From Alcaligenaceae bacterium (lineage in GTDB: Bacteria; Pseudomonadota; Gammaproteobacteria; Burkholderiales; Burkholderiaceae_B), in assembly GCA_013205565.1 (NCBI GenBank), contig JABMMM010000091.1, positions 20,496 through 84,495 of the forward strand: DNA of 64,000 bases, given 5' to 3'. Positions 36,626 through 45,894 of this stretch are shown here, in pieces (the first letter of the stretch is position 1; each line of letters begins with the position of its first letter). The notes under the pieces were generated by a model that worked only from the letters and a program-made list of their open reading frames with translations, was not told the origin of the DNA and did not search any database. The position numbers and the translations under genes are program-made.

Positions 36626-37090
36626 TCATAAAAAGCGGTCTAAGATGCGGCGACTTTGTTTGTCAAGCGCCTGCATGTCGGGCAACATAAATCTTAAACC
36701 ATGACTATCCGTAATCATCAGCGTCCAAGTGCTGAGGCGTCGGATATCTTCTTCGCCCTTAAGAATCAGCTTGGTTGCCCCACGATCCGTGATGACCTCC
36801 CAGATGCTGGGCGTTGAAAGCGTTGATACACTCACGATGCGCTGAATCGTCGGCATGACTTCGCGCGACGCAACCTCTTGGGCGATTAAGTCGCGCGTCG
36901 CCTCAGACAAACCGGACAAATCATCGACCCAGGCAAGCTCTTTGCCCTCGACACTCACAAAGGCTAAAAATTGGTCAGGCGCGTGCAGCGGAAACGCCCG
37001 CACCGGAGTCACCCCAACATGTATCTGTCCGTCGGACAAGGTCAGCACCAAGCGTCCAGCCTGATTACGCTCGAGTAAAAAATCAGACAT
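36626..37090 (-). CDS. DUF1854 protein associated with cyanophycin metabolism
   Basis: 154 residues from ATG 37090 (MSDFLLERNQ), preceded by AAGG. The frame is open upstream to 37315, but that stretch is basic, low in conserved features and lies inside the ABC gene in another frame. The protein has the DUF1854 pattern (PVRAFPLHAP, FVSVEGKELAWVDDL, ILDRFL end). This family accompanies cyanophycin synthetases and the ABC protein next door in Burkholderiales, as I recall from family naming; its biochemical role is unknown. It overlaps the ABC gene by 8 bases, so the two are coupled. Confidence 0.82.
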   Translation of the reverse strand: MSDFLLERNQAGRLVLTLSDGQIHVGVTPVRAFPLHAPDQFLAFVSVEGKELAWVDDLSGLSEATRDLIAQEVASREVMPTIQRIVSVSTLSTPSIWEVITDRGATKLILKGEEDIRRLSTWTLMITDSHGLRFMLPDMQALDKQSRRILDRFL

Positions 37091-39449
37091 CCGCTGCACC
37101 TTGCCGATTTTGATCAGACGCGGCAACCTGCGACGCGACTTTTGCCTCAGTAGGCATTTTTTCAGCTGGGTTGTCTGTGGCAAGCGCTGCGTCAGCATCA
37201 ACCTCAGGCTGAACCTGACGCGATTGCGCTTGATACAAGTCGTGGTACGCCCCACCACGCGCAAGTAAATCATCGTGATTACCGATTTCGACGATTTCAC
37301 CACGATCCAACACAACCAAGCGATCGGCCTTACGCAAGGTGCTCAGACGATGCGCGATCGCGATTGTTGTACGACCTTGAATCAGGTTATCAAGGGCTTC
37401 CTGAATTTCCATTTCGGTTGTGGTGTCAACCGAAGATGTCGCCTCATCCAGAATCAAAATGCGTGGATCGATCAATAATGCGCGCGCGATTGAAATTCGC
37501 TGACGCTCTCCGCCCGACAAAGCCTGACCCCGTTCGCCCACCAAAGAATCATAACCTTGGGGCAGGCGCAAAATGAACTCGTGCGCACGCGCCGCGCGAG
37601 CAGCCGCCACAATCTCTGCGCGCGTGGCCTCGGGCTTTCCGTAGGCAATGTTTTCAGCAATCGTGCCAAAAAACAAAAAGGGCTCTTGCAGAACCAGACC
37701 AATATTGCGCCTAAAAGAGGCGAGTGAATACGAGCGAATATCGACACCATCGACTCGAATTCCGCCTTCAGTGACATCATAGAAACGACAAATCATATTG
37801 ACAAGCGAACTTTTTCCCGAGCCGCTGTGACCGACCAGGCCGATCATTTCACCCGCGCCGATACTTAAATTGACATTGCGCAAGACCGTGCGACTGCCGT
37901 AACGAAAGCCCACGTTGCGCAGTTCGATCCGCCCTTGCACACGGTCAAGTGGCACTGGGCGCTGCGCATCGGGCACGCTCGAGACATGGTCCAGAATGTC
38001 GAAGATGCGTTTCGCACCGGCCGCCGCTTGCTGCGTGTGCGACACAATCCGACTCATCGAGTCAAGTCGAGTGTAAAAGCGGCCAATATAGGCCAGAAAG
38101 GCGGCCAGCACACCAACGGTGATGGTACTGCTTGCCACCTGCAAAATCCCAAAGATCCAAACCACCAACAGACCGATCTCAGTCAAAAACGTCACGGTCG
38201 GAGCAAACAACGCCCACACCTTATTGATGCGATCATTGACCGCTAGGTAACGATCGTTGGCTTCACGAAACCGCGCGACTTCGCGATGCTCTTGGGCAAA
38301 AGCTTTGACCACACGAATGCCCGGGATCGTATCGGCCAAAACATTGGTGAGTTCGCTCCAGGAGCGATCAACTTTTTCAAAGCCAAAACGCAAACGATGA
38401 CGCACTAGATGAATCATCCAGATGATCGCAGGCAAGGGAATTAGCGTTGTGAGCGCCAGCCAAGGGTCAATCGAGATCAAAATACACGCAGTCATCGCGA
38501 TCATTAACACATCGTTGGCAAAATCGAGCAGATGCAACGACAAAAACAGATTAATTCGATCGGTTTCGCTACCGATACGCGCCATCAGATCGCCCGTACG
38601 CTTGCCACCAAAATATTGCAAGGACAGGGTTTGTAAATGCGTGAAGGTTGCTGTGCGCAAATCGGCGCCAATACGCTCGCTGACCCAAGCCAGTAAATAG
38701 GTACGTGCCCAACCGAGCAGCCACGCCAGCAAACCTGCGACAACCAAAGCCGTGAGGTACAAGCTGACTAAGTCGTAATTGATGGGCTTGCCGTTTTGAA
38801 ACGGAATCAAAATATTATCCATCAACGGCATCGTCAGGTACGGCGGTACCAGCGTTGCTGCCGTTGACATCAGTGTCAGAACAAACCCCACGATCAGCGG
38901 TAATTTGTAAGGCTGCGCAAAGCGTGCCAGTCGCAATAACGCCCACGTATCGCTTGGCCCGACCGGATCGTGATCACAAACGGCGCAATCATCTTGATCG
39001 GGTGCATAGGGCGTGCCACAACTTGGGCAGGACGCCGCATTTGTCTCGAGCGCGCGCAAGGGATCAGCAAGCTTTTGTTGCAGACTGGCAAACAGCTCGG
39101 TGAGCCGGCTGACTGCAGGTGCCATGCCAAGGGTATGACGCCAAACGCCCAAACGGGTTTCGCCCTCAAAGAGCTCGATGGTACCCACTCCAGCGTGATC
39201 GCGGTGCTGCAAAGACTGCGTTGCACTTAGGGGCCAGCTCACCCACTGGTGGGCAAGAGACTCACGCGAGACCAGTCGCTCGGGCGTCAGCAGCATGATC
39301 CCTGAGACAAAAAACAGACTGGCATCCAAGTCGGGCTCAAGCCAAGCCAGCAGCTTTTCGTCGGGCCCGAGGACAGCTTGAACCTCATGCGCCCAAGCCG
39401 GCGGCAGCATCGGACTCAACGCGGTGTCAGCGGCGCCAAGAGGTGTCAT
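37083..39449 (-). CDS. ABC transporter (fused TMD-NBD) with N-terminal extension and zinc ribbon, cyanophycin-associated
   Basis: 788 residues. An N-terminal soluble region (about 1-150) precedes a zinc-ribbon-like CPSCGTPYAPDQDDCAVC (about 138-155), then a six-helix exporter TMD (about 170-470) and a canonical NBD: Walker A GHSGSGKSS, signature LSGGERQR, Walker B ILILDEATSSVD, H-loop IAHRLS. The tail is Ala/Glu-rich. Together with the DUF1854 gene it forms an operon divergent from the two cyanophycin synthetases, so it is likely involved in cyanophycin turnover, perhaps export of a peptide or amino acid. The substrate is not shown by sequence. The zinc ribbon is unusual for an ABC exporter. 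Confidence 0.87.
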   Translation of the reverse strand: MTPLGAADTALSPMLPPAWAHEVQAVLGPDEKLLAWLEPDLDASLFFVSGIMLLTPERLVSRESLAHQWVSWPLSATQSLQHRDHAGVGTIELFEGETRLGVWRHTLGMAPAVSRLTELFASLQQKLADPLRALETNAASCPSCGTPYAPDQDDCAVCDHDPVGPSDTWALLRLARFAQPYKLPLIVGFVLTLMSTAATLVPPYLTMPLMDNILIPFQNGKPINYDLVSLYLTALVVAGLLAWLLGWARTYLLAWVSERIGADLRTATFTHLQTLSLQYFGGKRTGDLMARIGSETDRINLFLSLHLLDFANDVLMIAMTACILISIDPWLALTTLIPLPAIIWMIHLVRHRLRFGFEKVDRSWSELTNVLADTIPGIRVVKAFAQEHREVARFREANDRYLAVNDRINKVWALFAPTVTFLTEIGLLVVWIFGILQVASSTITVGVLAAFLAYIGRFYTRLDSMSRIVSHTQQAAAGAKRIFDILDHVSSVPDAQRPVPLDRVQGRIELRNVGFRYGSRTVLRNVNLSIGAGEMIGLVGHSGSGKSSLVNMICRFYDVTEGGIRVDGVDIRSYSLASFRRNIGLVLQEPFLFFGTIAENIAYGKPEATRAEIVAAARAARAHEFILRLPQGYDSLVGERGQALSGGERQRISIARALLIDPRILILDEATSSVDTTTEMEIQEALDNLIQGRTTIAIAHRLSTLRKADRLVVLDRGEIVEIGNHDDLLARGGAYHDLYQAQSRQVQPEVDADAALATDNPAEKMPTEAKVASQVAASDQNRQGAADV

Positions 39450-39629
39450 GTCAGAGGCACGCTGTGCCCATCAGTCGAGACCAACAACTGCATCGGGTAG
39501 CGCTTCATTAGGGGCCAACAAGTTCGAGTGAAAATTTTTGCTCTAGGCGAATATGGCAAGTATAACGAGCATCGGACAGCGCAACAGGCGTTTAGGGACT
39601 TGGGTGATCGGGTTTAGCGATTTTGCTGC

Positions 39630-39646
39630 GATAATAACGAATTATC
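39630..39646. promoter_or_regulatory. Inverted repeat upstream of cphA'
   Basis: GATAAT-AACGA-ATTATC, perfect six-base arms with a five-base spacer, 30 bases before the chosen cphA' ATG and within the 226-base divergent region shared with the ABC operon. The left arm also resembles a -10 box, but no matching -35 is seen. It may be an operator. Confidence 0.35.
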
Positions 39647-39675
39647 AGTATTGTTGCGATGCAATATATAGTGTT

Positions 39676-41850
39676 ATGACAAGCGAACGCAAGATCAGGG
39701 TCGAGCAAATGGTCAGTCTGCTTGGGCCTAACAGTTGGACATACCGCCCTGTTCTCGAGGCTTGGCTTGATTTTGCAGCGCTCGAGTCCCTTTCGCCCAA
39801 GCAACAAGCTCAGGGCGTCGCCCGCTTATTACGCGCCCTACCCGCACTTTCACAGGCGCACCTAAACCTAGAAGCCTCACAAGGCTTGCAAGCCCTTCTT
39901 GCCGCAGGGCAGTGGTCGCCTCGTTTGGTCGAGCACTGCGCACTCACGCTGCAGGCGCTGGCTGCCCTGCCGGGTGGCTTTGGCGACACACAAAAAACCT
40001 CGCGACCCACTCTTTATAAGATCGTGCTGCGTGCCTGGCATCCCGTCGTCACCACCTATGCTTTGCAGGCTGCCTGCGAATGTGTTGAGGCTGCGTTAAA
40101 CGATACGCATTTTGAAGTTGCTACGGCAGTTGCTCACTTGCAAGACCTGCGCCACAGGCACTGTCTGGGCCCGAGCACCGCCTGTATTGTCGATGCTGCC
40201 GATGACCGTGATATTCCGGCAATCAGACTCAATGCGGGCAATCTGCTGCAGTTGGGCTACGGTATCAATCAGCGGCGCATTTGGACCGCCGAAACCGATC
40301 GCACGGGTGCAATCGCCGAAACCATTTCGCGCGATAAAGACCTGACTAAGTCTTTGCTGCAAGCCTGCGGCGTACCCGTGCCTCAAGGCGAGTTGGTTGA
40401 CTCTTCCTCAGCGGCCTGGCAAGCGGCTCAAGCCCTTGGGCTACCCGTGGTGGTCAAGCCCAGTGATGGTAACCATGGGCGCGGCGTCTTTACCAACCTA
40501 AGTTTGCAACACGAGGTCGAACAAGCCTACAACGTCGCTCGCCAAGAAGGCTCGGGCGTCATCGTCGAGCGCTTTATCTTTGGACAAGAACATCGCTTAC
40601 TAGTAGTGGGCGACAAGCTGATCGCCGCGGCAAGAGGTGACTCGGCTCAAGTCAACGGCGATGGTTTAAGCACAATCGAAGTCCTAATTCAGACGCAACT
40701 GAATGCCGACCCTCTGCGGGGGCACGAAGAAGATCAACCGCTCAATTATGTCCGACTCGACCCCGCTGCACGACTTGAGCTCGCGCGCCAAGGCTTTGAG
40801 CCGCACACTGTTTTAGCGACTGGTCAACCCGCGGTCATTCAACGTAACGGCAACGTCGCTATCGACTGCACCGAACTCGTTCACCCAGAGGTCGCGGCAC
40901 TCGCTTGCACCGCAGCGCGCGTCGTGGGCCTGGACATCGCAGGAATCGACTTAGTCGCCCTAGACATTTCTAAACCTTTGTCTGCGCAAGGCGGTGCGAT
41001 TGTTGAAGTCAACGCCGGCCCTGGCTTACTGATGCATCTGAAGCCGGCCATCGGGCAACCTCGTCAAGTCGGACGCGCCATCGTCGCGCACAGCTTTGGC
41101 CTAGGCGATATGGCCCGTATCCCGGTCATCGGCATTGCGGGCTCGCAGGGCAGCACCATGACCGGAAAACTGTTGTTCCACCTCTTGACACTAAACGGCT
41201 GGCGCTGTGGGTTGGCAGGCAGCGAAGGCTTATTTGTTGAGCAGCGGCGCTTGCGTCACGGCGATTGTGCAAACTTCGAAAATGCCCGACGTGTCCTGAT
41301 GAATCGCGAGGTTCAAGCAGCGATCCTTGAAAACGACGCGCACCAGTTGCTGACAGAAGGACTGGCCTACGAACGCTGCGAAGTGGGAATCGTCACCCAG
41401 ATCGACTGGACGCAAGATCTGAGCCGCTACGCGCTCGCGAGCCAAGCCGAACACTCAAGAGTCTATCGCACCCAGATCGACGTGATCCTGCCAAACGGCA
41501 TGGCAATTCTCAATGCCGACGACGGACGTATCGCCGAACTCGCTCAATATTGCGATGGACAAATCACCTGGCTCAGTCTGACTGACCACTCAGAGCAACG
41601 CCAAACAGCGCTTGCGCAAGCTCATCGCCTGGTCTGCCTGACGGACGGGCGAATTACCTTGACACAAAACACGCAGACCCACCTTCTTTGCTCGCTTGAA
41701 GCGGTTAGCACGGCACAAAACGGCTTCGATTCCAGCCAGTCGTACAACGTGCTTGCAGCAACAGCCGCCGCTTGGGCACTTGGAATGACGCCAGATTTAA
41801 TTCAAGCCGGCTTGCTGAGTTTTGCCCTCGCCACTGCAGTGCCTCAATAA
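39676..41850 (+). CDS. cphA': Cyanophycin synthetase-like protein with degenerate, truncated Mur-ligase half (CphA')
   Basis: 724 residues from ATG 39676, chosen because the alignment with CphA begins about there (IRVEQMVSLLGPN against MEVSRIRALRGPN); ATG 39709 has a better Shine-Dalgarno but would cut conserved residues, and an open frame to 39553 has no homology. The N-terminal and ATP-grasp domains look intact (KDLTKSLLQACGVPVPQG, VVVKPSDGNHGRGV, IVEVNAGPG). The Mur-ligase-like half does not: the P-loop reads AGSQGSTMTGK where CphA has AGTNGKTTT, the GDHLG motif is missing, and the protein ends before the last Mur subdomain (DYGHNPD region of CphA). It may add aspartate only, or act as a partner of CphA. 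Cupriavidus also has a cphA' copy. Confidence 0.85.
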   Translation: MTSERKIRVEQMVSLLGPNSWTYRPVLEAWLDFAALESLSPKQQAQGVARLLRALPALSQAHLNLEASQGLQALLAAGQWSPRLVEHCALTLQALAALPGGFGDTQKTSRPTLYKIVLRAWHPVVTTYALQAACECVEAALNDTHFEVATAVAHLQDLRHRHCLGPSTACIVDAADDRDIPAIRLNAGNLLQLGYGINQRRIWTAETDRTGAIAETISRDKDLTKSLLQACGVPVPQGELVDSSSAAWQAAQALGLPVVVKPSDGNHGRGVFTNLSLQHEVEQAYNVARQEGSGVIVERFIFGQEHRLLVVGDKLIAAARGDSAQVNGDGLSTIEVLIQTQLNADPLRGHEEDQPLNYVRLDPAARLELARQGFEPHTVLATGQPAVIQRNGNVAIDCTELVHPEVAALACTAARVVGLDIAGIDLVALDISKPLSAQGGAIVEVNAGPGLLMHLKPAIGQPRQVGRAIVAHSFGLGDMARIPVIGIAGSQGSTMTGKLLFHLLTLNGWRCGLAGSEGLFVEQRRLRHGDCANFENARRVLMNREVQAAILENDAHQLLTEGLAYERCEVGIVTQIDWTQDLSRYALASQAEHSRVYRTQIDVILPNGMAILNADDGRIAELAQYCDGQITWLSLTDHSEQRQTALAQAHRLVCLTDGRITLTQNTQTHLLCSLEAVSTAQNGFDSSQSYNVLAATAAAWALGMTPDLIQAGLLSFALATAVPQ

Positions 41851-41865
41851 CCACAGGAACTCATC

Positions 41866-44436
41866 ATGGAAGTCTCTCGTATTCGTGCTCTACGCGGTCC
41901 AAACTTCTGGACACGTTTAACGGCGCTCGAGGCCGTCGTGACCTGCACTGAGTGCGAAGCCGATCTCGACCAGCTTCCCAATTTTTTAATCCACTTGCGA
42001 GCGCTTTTTTCGGACGTCAAACCACTGCGCCCTTTTGGCCATAAAGATCCGATCACGCTCGCGCATGCGCTCGAGGCGGTTAGTCTCGGATTACAAGCTG
42101 CCGCGGGTTGCCCGGTCGCCTTTGGGCAAACAATGTCGACCCCCGAGCGAGGCGTGTATCAAGTGGTGTTTCAGTACACCGAAGAGCCCGTCGGCCGGCT
42201 TGCCCTTGAACTCGCAGAGGCGCTTTGTCTGGCAGCACTAAACGCCGGATCTTTTGACACCACGCGAGCACTGGCCCGCCTGCGTGAACTTGACGAAGAC
42301 GTACGTCTGGGGCCCAGCACAGGCTCGATCGTACACGCGGCGACCGCGCGTGGGATTCCCTACCGTCGGCTCACTGAAGGCAGCTTGGTGCAGTTTGGTT
42401 GGGGTAGCAAACAGCTGCGCATTCAAGCCGCAGAAACCGGCAACACCAGCGCAATCGCCGAGGCAATCGCGCAAGATAAAGACTTAACCAAAATGCTGCT
42501 TGAGGCCGCCGGCGTACCGGTGCCGCGCGGCTTCATCGCTGACACCGACACCCAGGGCTGGGAAATCGCCAATAAAATTGGCTTGCCGGTCGTTGTGAAG
42601 CCTCGCGATGGCAATCAGGGCAAAGGCGTCGCGGTCAATATCGAAACCCGCGAGCAATTAAGCGCCGCTTTCAAGATCGCCTCAGAGATCAGTCGTGACG
42701 TGATCGTCGAGCAATACATTCCAGGTCATGATTTTAGAATGTTAGTCATCGGCAACCAGCTCGTGGCCGCCGCGCGTCGTGATCCGCCCGCAGTCATCGG
42801 TGATGGCAAGCACACCGTGGCGCAACTCGTCGACGAAGTCAACACCGATCCGCTGCGAGGGGATGGTCACGCCACTGCCCTGACTAAGATTCGTTTTGAC
42901 GAAATCGCACTGGCAACGCTGACCATGCAAGGATTCACTGCGCACTCTGTGCCCGAAAAAGGTAAGCGCGTTTTATTGCGCAACAATGCAAACTTAAGCA
43001 CCGGCGGCAGCGCGACCGATGTCACCGACGAGGTCCATCCCGAACTGGCCGCGCGTATGGTAACAGCCGCACAAATGGTGGGTCTAGACATCGCAGGCGT
43101 CGACCTTGTCGCCGAGACGATTTTAAAACCCATGGAGGCTCAACGCGCAGGCATTGTCGAGATTAATGCAGCACCAGGTTTACGGATGCATTTAAGCCCT
43201 TCGTTTGGCAAACCACGCCCGGTCGGTGAAGCGATTATTGCCAGCATGTTTGCCCAAGGCGACAACGCACGAATCCCGGTGATCGCGGTGGCCGGTACCA
43301 ACGGCAAAACGACCACGGTCAGACTGACCGCGCATCTTTTGAGCGTAAGCGGCAAACGCGTCGGCATGACCAACTCAGATGGCGTTTATATCGAACAACG
43401 CTGTATCGATACGGGCGACTGTAGTGGCCCGCGCAGCGCGCGTAACGTCTTACTGCACCCAGATGTCGACGCGGCGGTCTTTGAAACAGCGCGAGGAGGT
43501 ATCTTGCGCGAAGGCCTGGCGTTTGATCGCTGCGACGTAGCGATCGTGACAAATATCGGCATTGGCGATCATCTTGGTATGAACTTTATCAATACCGTCG
43601 AAACCCTTGCCTTGGTTAAACGTGTGATCGTACAAAACGTCGCGCCCCACGGCACAGCAGTGCTCAATGCCGCAGATCCACAGGTATCAAAAATGGCTCA
43701 GGTCTGCCCTGGATCGGTCACGTTCTTCGCACTCGAGCGTCAGCACCCAGTCTTAAACACGCATCGCGCGCAAGGCAAACGCGTAGTGTTTTGTGACGAC
43801 GCGCATATTGTCTGCAGCGAAGCCGGGCAAGAACAGCGACTGGCCCTGACCTCGATCCCTCTGACGCGCAACGGCACCATTAGTTTTCAGATTGAAAACG
43901 CCATGGCTGCGATCGCTGCTGCCTGGGCGTTAGGACTGGAATGGAGCACGATCAGAGCGGGACTGACAAGCTTTGTCAATGACGCACAAACCGCACCGGG
44001 TCGCTTTAACGTGTTTGATTACCGCGGTGCCACCGTGATCGCCGACTATGGCCATAACCCAGATGCCATACAAGCTCTGGTACAAGCCATCGAAAGCATG
44101 CCTGCCACCAAACGCACTGTCGTCATCAGTGGGGCGGGTGACCGGCGTGACGAAGACATCTCGCGACAGACCGAGATCTTAGGCGAGATTTTTGACCACG
44201 CAATCTTGTATCAAGATCAATGCCAGCGTGGACGCGAAGATGGCGAAGTCTTGGCCTTGTTACAAAGAGGATTAAAAAATGTGTCGCGCACCAAAGAGAT
44301 CAGCGAGATTCGAGGTGAGTTTCTCGCGATCGATACGGCCTTAGCAACGTTAAAGCCCGGTGAGCTTTGTTTGATTTTGATTGATCAGGTGCAAGAAGCG
44401 CTCGACCACATCGCTCAGCGCATCGCCGAGGCTTGA
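41866..44436 (+). CDS. cphA: Cyanophycin synthetase CphA
   Basis: 856 residues, close to the 860-900 typical of the family. It makes multi-L-arginyl-poly-L-aspartate, a nitrogen store. N-terminal domain (about 1-160), ATP-grasp domain for Asp addition (about 210-465; VVVKPRDGNQGKGV, IVEINAAPG) and Mur-ligase-like domain for Arg addition (about 475-850; AGTNGKTTTVR, GDHLG, DYGHNPDA, SGAGDRRDED). All key motifs are intact. It follows cphA' by 15 bases and is likely co-transcribed. No cyanophycinase is seen in this window. Confidence 0.96.
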   Translation: MEVSRIRALRGPNFWTRLTALEAVVTCTECEADLDQLPNFLIHLRALFSDVKPLRPFGHKDPITLAHALEAVSLGLQAAAGCPVAFGQTMSTPERGVYQVVFQYTEEPVGRLALELAEALCLAALNAGSFDTTRALARLRELDEDVRLGPSTGSIVHAATARGIPYRRLTEGSLVQFGWGSKQLRIQAAETGNTSAIAEAIAQDKDLTKMLLEAAGVPVPRGFIADTDTQGWEIANKIGLPVVVKPRDGNQGKGVAVNIETREQLSAAFKIASEISRDVIVEQYIPGHDFRMLVIGNQLVAAARRDPPAVIGDGKHTVAQLVDEVNTDPLRGDGHATALTKIRFDEIALATLTMQGFTAHSVPEKGKRVLLRNNANLSTGGSATDVTDEVHPELAARMVTAAQMVGLDIAGVDLVAETILKPMEAQRAGIVEINAAPGLRMHLSPSFGKPRPVGEAIIASMFAQGDNARIPVIAVAGTNGKTTTVRLTAHLLSVSGKRVGMTNSDGVYIEQRCIDTGDCSGPRSARNVLLHPDVDAAVFETARGGILREGLAFDRCDVAIVTNIGIGDHLGMNFINTVETLALVKRVIVQNVAPHGTAVLNAADPQVSKMAQVCPGSVTFFALERQHPVLNTHRAQGKRVVFCDDAHIVCSEAGQEQRLALTSIPLTRNGTISFQIENAMAAIAAAWALGLEWSTIRAGLTSFVNDAQTAPGRFNVFDYRGATVIADYGHNPDAIQALVQAIESMPATKRTVVISGAGDRRDEDISRQTEILGEIFDHAILYQDQCQRGREDGEVLALLQRGLKNVSRTKEISEIRGEFLAIDTALATLKPGELCLILIDQVQEALDHIAQRIAEA

Positions 44437-44469
44437 CGAAGCGGGGCGACACGCGTCGCGCTTCGTCAA
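44433..44469. terminator. Long inverted repeat between convergent cphA and phaR
   Basis: TTGACGAAGC at 44433-44442 pairs perfectly with GCTTCGTCAA at 44460-44469, and inside it GCGAC pairs with GTCGC around an ACGC loop, leaving only a GGG bulge. The left arm overlaps the cphA stop codon. There is no T-run, but a 15-pair hairpin between two converging genes may act as a bidirectional terminator. Confidence 0.6.
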
Positions 44470-44479
44470 ACGGTGACCC

Positions 44480-45049
44480 TCAAGACTTTGTTTTCTCGCT
44501 GGTGCCGCCTGCAGCAAACGGAAAAGCCGGAAACATCGCGCGCGCCTGCTCTTGCAGTTTGTCTTGCATCTGACCAAACATGTCTTTGCTTTGTTCCACA
44601 TACGAGTTCATCATCGTTTGCATCACGGGTGTTTGACCACTCATAAACTGTGTCCAAGCCTCGGGCGACACTTTAGTGTTTCCAAACAAACCTTTGGATT
44701 GATCGGTGAGACGATCTTGAACTTCCATAAACGTCTGGATATTTTTTTCAAGATACGTTCCCATCATGCCCTGCATCGCATGGCCATAAAACCGAATCAG
44801 TTGCGCCAGCATCACTGGAGAAAACATCGGCGTACCACCGCCCTCTTCTTCGAGAATGATTTGCAGCAAAATGCTGCGGGTCAAGTCTTCGGTGGATTTT
44901 GCGTCTACCACCTTAAAAACTTCGTTGTTTAAAACAAGCTGCTTAACATCGGCCAACGTGATGTAGGTACTCGTTTGTGTATCGTATAGACGACGATTCG
45001 GATATTTTTTTATTAGGCGAATAGAAGTATCTGTTGCCGCTTCGGTCAT
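44480..45049 (-). CDS. phaR: Polyhydroxyalkanoate synthesis repressor PhaR
   Basis: 189 residues. The N-terminal DNA-binding/accumulation region (IRLIKKYPNRRLYDTQTS then YITLADVKQLV) is the family hallmark, followed by a PHB-binding helical region. PhaR represses phasin genes and its own gene until PHB granules titrate it away. A strong GGAGG lies five bases before the ATG. It is downstream of phaC-phbB on the same strand. No phasin gene is seen nearby. Confidence 0.95.
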   Translation of the reverse strand: MTEAATDTSIRLIKKYPNRRLYDTQTSTYITLADVKQLVLNNEVFKVVDAKSTEDLTRSILLQIILEEEGGGTPMFSPVMLAQLIRFYGHAMQGMMGTYLEKNIQTFMEVQDRLTDQSKGLFGNTKVSPEAWTQFMSGQTPVMQTMMNSYVEQSKDMFGQMQDKLQEQARAMFPAFPFAAGGTSEKTKS

Positions 45050-45115
45050 TTATGCCTCCGTATAGTATTGTGATAACGAATTGCGGGCCGCTACGCAGCC
45101 CACTCCATCACTGCC

Positions 45116-45853
45116 TTAACCCATATGCAAACCACCGTTTAGCGAAAAATCAGCGCCGGTTGAAAACCCGGATTCCTCAGACGCAATCCAAGCAATAATC
45201 GAGGCGATCTCTTCGGGACGGCCTAGACGCTTAACCGGAATCGTCGCTACGATCTTTTCAAGGACATCAGGACGAATCGCGCGCACCATGTCTGTTCCGA
45301 TATAGCCGGGCGAGACGGTATTGACCGTCACACCCTTGCTAGCAACCTCTTGGGCGAGCGACATTGAAAACCCATGAATCGCAGCCTTTGCAGTCGCATA
45401 GTTTGACTGGCCGAACTGACCTTTTTGCCCGTTGACAGAACTGATGTTGATGATGCGACCAAAGCCGCGATCAACCATCGCTTCAATGACCTGTTTGGTC
45501 ACATTAAACAAACTATTGAGGTTGGTATCCATGACGGCGCGCCAGTCGTCGGCTGACATTTTGCGAAACACGCCATCGCGCGTGATGCCCGCGTTGTTTA
45601 CCAGAATATCGACTGGGCCATGCTCGGCGACAACGGCTTTAAAGGCCGCTTCGCACGAACTCCAGTCGGACACGTTGCCGACCGAGGCATAAAATTTATA
45701 GCCCAGCGCAGCTTGCTCGTCGAGCCACTGCTTGTAATCCCGACTGGGACCACACCCCGCAATAACCGTCATTCCCTCTTTGATCAATCGCTGGCAAATA
45801 GCAGTCCCGATCCCACCCATACCGCCGGTCACGTACGCTAGCTTTGTACTCAT
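45116..45853 (-). CDS. phbB: Acetoacetyl-CoA reductase
   Basis: 245 residues, short-chain dehydrogenase. NADP-binding TGGMGGIGTAIC, NNAGITRD, catalytic Ser in INISSVNGQKGQFGQ, and Tyr/Lys in NYATAKA. It reduces acetoacetyl-CoA to (R)-3-hydroxybutyryl-CoA for PHB synthesis. AAGGAG is six bases before the ATG. It follows phaC by 41 bases; phaA (thiolase) is not in the window. Confidence 0.95.
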   Translation of the reverse strand: MSTKLAYVTGGMGGIGTAICQRLIKEGMTVIAGCGPSRDYKQWLDEQAALGYKFYASVGNVSDWSSCEAAFKAVVAEHGPVDILVNNAGITRDGVFRKMSADDWRAVMDTNLNSLFNVTKQVIEAMVDRGFGRIINISSVNGQKGQFGQSNYATAKAAIHGFSMSLAQEVASKGVTVNTVSPGYIGTDMVRAIRPDVLEKIVATIPVKRLGRPEEIASIIAWIASEESGFSTGADFSLNGGLHMG

Positions 45854-45894
45854 CCTCGTCTCCTTTTGCCGTCTTGTTACGGCATTGACTTGCG

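Noticed and set aside
37091..37315. N-terminal extension of the DUF1854 protein
   Set aside because: Basic, non-conserved residues lying inside the ABC gene; ATG 37090 has a ribosome binding site and fits the family.
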